From JAFGAS01 sp963809875 (lineage in GTDB: Bacteria; Desulfobacterota; Zymogenia; Zymogenales; Zymogenaceae), in NCBI GenBank assembly GCA_963809875.1, contig CAWELC010000006.1, positions 372,001-436,000 of the forward strand: DNA of 64,000 nucleotides, read 5' to 3'. The translations under genes and the position numbers were made by a program. Of the stretch, positions 62,291 through 64,000 are shown piece by piece (position 1 is the first letter of the stretch; each line of letters opens with the position of its first letter). Under the pieces are notes generated by a model, which worked only from the letters and a program-made list of their open reading frames with translations, did no database searches and was not told the origin of the DNA.

Positions 62291-63586
62291 GTGGATAAAG
62301 AATACGACGTTATCGTGGTGGGCTCGGGACCCGGCGGCGCCACCGTTGCCCGCGAGCTGGCCAGGAGCAGGAAGAAGGTCCTCCTCATCGAGCGAGGCGG
62401 GAGGATTAACCGGGTGGGAAACACGGCGGCGATGGCGCTCATGGCCAAGCGGTTCGGGTTTACGCTCTCCCGGGAAGGGCACTGGGTGGTGAGCGTAAAC
62501 AACTACGGGGGGGCCTCCAACGTTGCCGCCGGCTGCGCCGTCGGCCCGCCCGCCTCGGTCTTTTCCCCCTTCGGCATCGACCTGACGGCGGAGGCGGCCC
62601 AGGCCCGGACGGAGTTGGGCGTTCAGCAGCTGCCCGACGAGCTGGTGGGCCGGGCCAACCTGCGCATCCTCGAGGCGGCCAACGACCTCGGCTACCACTG
62701 GACGAAAGTCGAGAAATTCATCGATCCCGAAAAATGTATCCCCGACTGCGCCGACTGCATGCTCGGCTGCTCCCGCGGCGCCAAGTGGACCTCACGGGTA
62801 TACGGAGACGAGGCGGTCTCCCTCGGTGCCGATCTGGCCCTTCACACCAGGGTCACCCGGGTTATCACGGAAAACGGCCGGGCGACGGGCGTCCAAGCCA
62901 CCCGATGGGGAAGGCCCGTCCGCTACTACGGTAAGAGCGTGGTGGTCTCGGCCGCGGTGGGCTCCCCCATTATCCTCCGAAACAGCGGGATAACGGAGGC
63001 GGGCAGGGGATTTGCCTGCGACTGGCTCCAGTTCGTTGGGGGGATCGTACCCGGCATGAACACGCTCCACGCGAACCCCATGAGCGTGGGAACACTGGAA
63101 CACCACGAATCCGACGGGATCGCGATCCTGCCGGTCTTCCCCGGATGGTCGGCTTTTCTGCTGCAGACGATGCTGGCGGCGCCGGCAAAAATGCCCAAGC
63201 TCGTGCATCTTCCCCGCTATACCGGTATCATGGTCAAGATCGCCGACGACGTGGCCGGGGAGATCATCTCCGACAGCTCGTTTTCCAAGCCGCTGACCGA
63301 CCGGGATATGAAGCGGCTCGGCAAGGGGGTGTCGATCATCAGGAGGGTCCTGAGAAAGCTTGGGGCCCCCGATCACTCCATCATCGAGCTCCCCCCGATC
63401 GGCGCCCACCCCTCGGCTACCTGCCGCATCGGGGCGGTGGTGGATAAAAACCTGGAGACTCAGATCGGCAACCTCTTCGTGTGTGATTCAAGCGTCTTTC
63501 CCCAATCGCTGGGTCTGCCGGTGGTGTGGACGGTGGTTTCACTGGGTAAGCGCCTTGCCGCGCACCTCAACCGGAGGGCGGTTTAG
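62291..63586 (+). CDS. GMC-type FAD-dependent oxidoreductase
   Basis: 431 aa. FAD-binding VIVVGSGPGGATVARELA at the N-terminus, VVVSAAVGSPIILRNSGI in the middle, and the C-terminal GMC end DSSVFPQSLGLPVVWTVVSLGKRLA. A cysteine patch CIPDCADCMLGCSRGAKW (about residues 148-165) is typical of anaerobe members. Such enzymes oxidise alcohols or sugars; no substrate can be named. GTG start at 62291 with GTGGAG upstream. Follows the LarA-like gene by about 200 bases. Confidence 0.85.
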   Translation: MDKEYDVIVVGSGPGGATVARELARSRKKVLLIERGGRINRVGNTAAMALMAKRFGFTLSREGHWVVSVNNYGGASNVAAGCAVGPPASVFSPFGIDLTAEAAQARTELGVQQLPDELVGRANLRILEAANDLGYHWTKVEKFIDPEKCIPDCADCMLGCSRGAKWTSRVYGDEAVSLGADLALHTRVTRVITENGRATGVQATRWGRPVRYYGKSVVVSAAVGSPIILRNSGITEAGRGFACDWLQFVGGIVPGMNTLHANPMSVGTLEHHESDGIAILPVFPGWSAFLLQTMLAAPAKMPKLVHLPRYTGIMVKIADDVAGEIISDSSFSKPLTDRDMKRLGKGVSIIRRVLRKLGAPDHSIIELPPIGAHPSATCRIGAVVDKNLETQIGNLFVCDSSVFPQSLGLPVVWTVVSLGKRLAAHLNRRAV

Positions 63587-63655
63587 GGGCGCGCCGCGCG
63601 GATCGCGGACCTCGATTGGTCGGTGTTCATAACGTCACTTTTAAGGAGTAGTGCT

Positions 63656-64000
63656 ATGAGGAAGTACGAGAACCTGGGTGGGCTCCTGCTGGGTATCTGG
63701 CTTATCGCCACGGGGGTTATCGGGCTCCTGGGAATCGCTTTCGAGATTCTCACGCTGGCGCTGGACATCCTTGCGATCGCAACCGGCATCGTCTTCCTGA
63801 TTGGGCTGCGCGGGGGGGGCTGGGTCCAAAAGCTCGGGATAATCTTCCTTGCTGTCTGGCTCATCCTCGTGGGGCTGATGCCTTTTATCGGCATGAGCCT
63901 CCCATTTGCGGGCGAGCTTGTCATGATCCTGGCGATCCTGGCGGGCGTCTTCCTCCTGATTTCACTGAGTGGCAGTACGCCTTTCCCCAGGATCGGCCTG
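63656..64000 (+). CDS. Multi-helix membrane protein (runs off the window)
   Basis: 115 codons to the edge, no stop. ATG at 63656 follows TAAGGAG. Repeated hydrophobic units such as NLGGLLLGIWLIATGVIGLLG and KLGIIFLAVWLILVGLMPFIG suggest an internal duplication of a two-helix hairpin. No family recognised. Confidence 0.65.
   Translation, partial: MRKYENLGGLLLGIWLIATGVIGLLGIAFEILTLALDILAIATGIVFLIGLRGGGWVQKLGIIFLAVWLILVGLMPFIGMSLPFAGELVMILAILAGVFLLISLSGSTPFPRIGL

Noticed and set aside
1..64000. CRISPR arrays, tRNA/rRNA genes, phage or integrative elements
   Set aside because: No regularly spaced repeats, no recognisable tRNA or rRNA sequence, and no integrase, transposase or phage gene were seen. 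The 51-base repeats at 26788-27042 are coding.

Overview
The window reads as a chromosomal segment of a GC-rich, Gram-negative anaerobe, most plausibly a deltaproteobacterial (Desulfobacterota-like) fermenter, syntroph or sulfate reducer. An outer membrane is implied by LptD, lipoproteins and a signal-peptide beta-barrel protein. Anaerobic metabolism is implied by 2-hydroxyacyl-CoA dehydratase-type proteins, many ferredoxins, a 2-oxoacid:ferredoxin oxidoreductase subunit, an ADP-forming acyl-CoA synthetase subunit, a PPi-type phosphofructokinase, HypA/HypB and an archaeal-type split glutamate synthase. The lineage is inferred from gene content only. No rRNA, tRNA, CRISPR array, prophage or integrase was seen.

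Layout. 0-3 kb: hypA, hypB and an acyl-CoA synthetase alpha subunit. 3.9-8.3 kb: two paralogous cysteine-rich Fe-S proteins followed by two 2-hydroxyacyl-CoA dehydratase-type proteins, behind a clear promoter. 8.9-10.8 kb: a DAHP synthase-prephenate dehydratase fusion. 10.9-13 kb: TspO, an SMR transporter and an unrecognised barrel-like protein. 13.3-18.7 kb: a five-gene split glutamate synthase cluster (FMN domain, ferredoxin, FAD oxidoreductase, amidotransferase, GXGXG domain). 19-20.3 kb: two V4R-like proteins; two more lie at 54.8 and 60.1 kb. 20.4-28.1 kb: PPi-PFK, a membrane methyltransferase, an SDR, an outer-membrane protein, a VOC protein, a hydrolase, a beta-flower repeat protein and a lipid kinase. 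28.3-33.6 kb: nitrilase, argS, a SPOR protein and an orphan ferredoxin/KorA pair. 33.7-39.5 kb: three tandem acyl-CoA hydrolase/transferase-GNAT fusions, two nearly identical over about 1.3 kb. 40.3-42.5 kb: a leftward operon of an HgcC-like AbrB regulator, a membrane methyltransferase and ArsM. 42.7-64 kb: NfeD-like protein, MgtA, amidase, small transferases, DedA, MFS transporter, lipoproteins, LptD, HisI, LarA-like racemase, GMC oxidoreductase and a membrane protein cut by the window end.

Two properties cross the whole window. First, about fifteen genes are broken by single-base frameshifts, nearly all one-base insertions; removing the extra base restores full-length family members, so residual insertion-type sequencing error is the likeliest cause. 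Spans given here cover the restored genes. Second, intergenic regions hold several families of short palindromic repeats, including seven 20-base palindromes whose arms vary in compensating ways next to a shared CCGTAGGG-type flank, CCCC...GGGG hairpins, and an 84-bp hairpin element present two to three times near 48-54 kb.

Several genes suggest carboxylic-acid and CoA-thioester metabolism coupled to ferredoxin: dehydratase-type proteins, CoA transferases, an acyl-CoA synthetase, a KorA-type subunit, a LarA-like racemase and an MFS carboxylate carrier. Partner subunits (dehydratase activator, KorB/KorC, synthetase beta subunit) are absent, so complete pathways cannot be assigned from this window.
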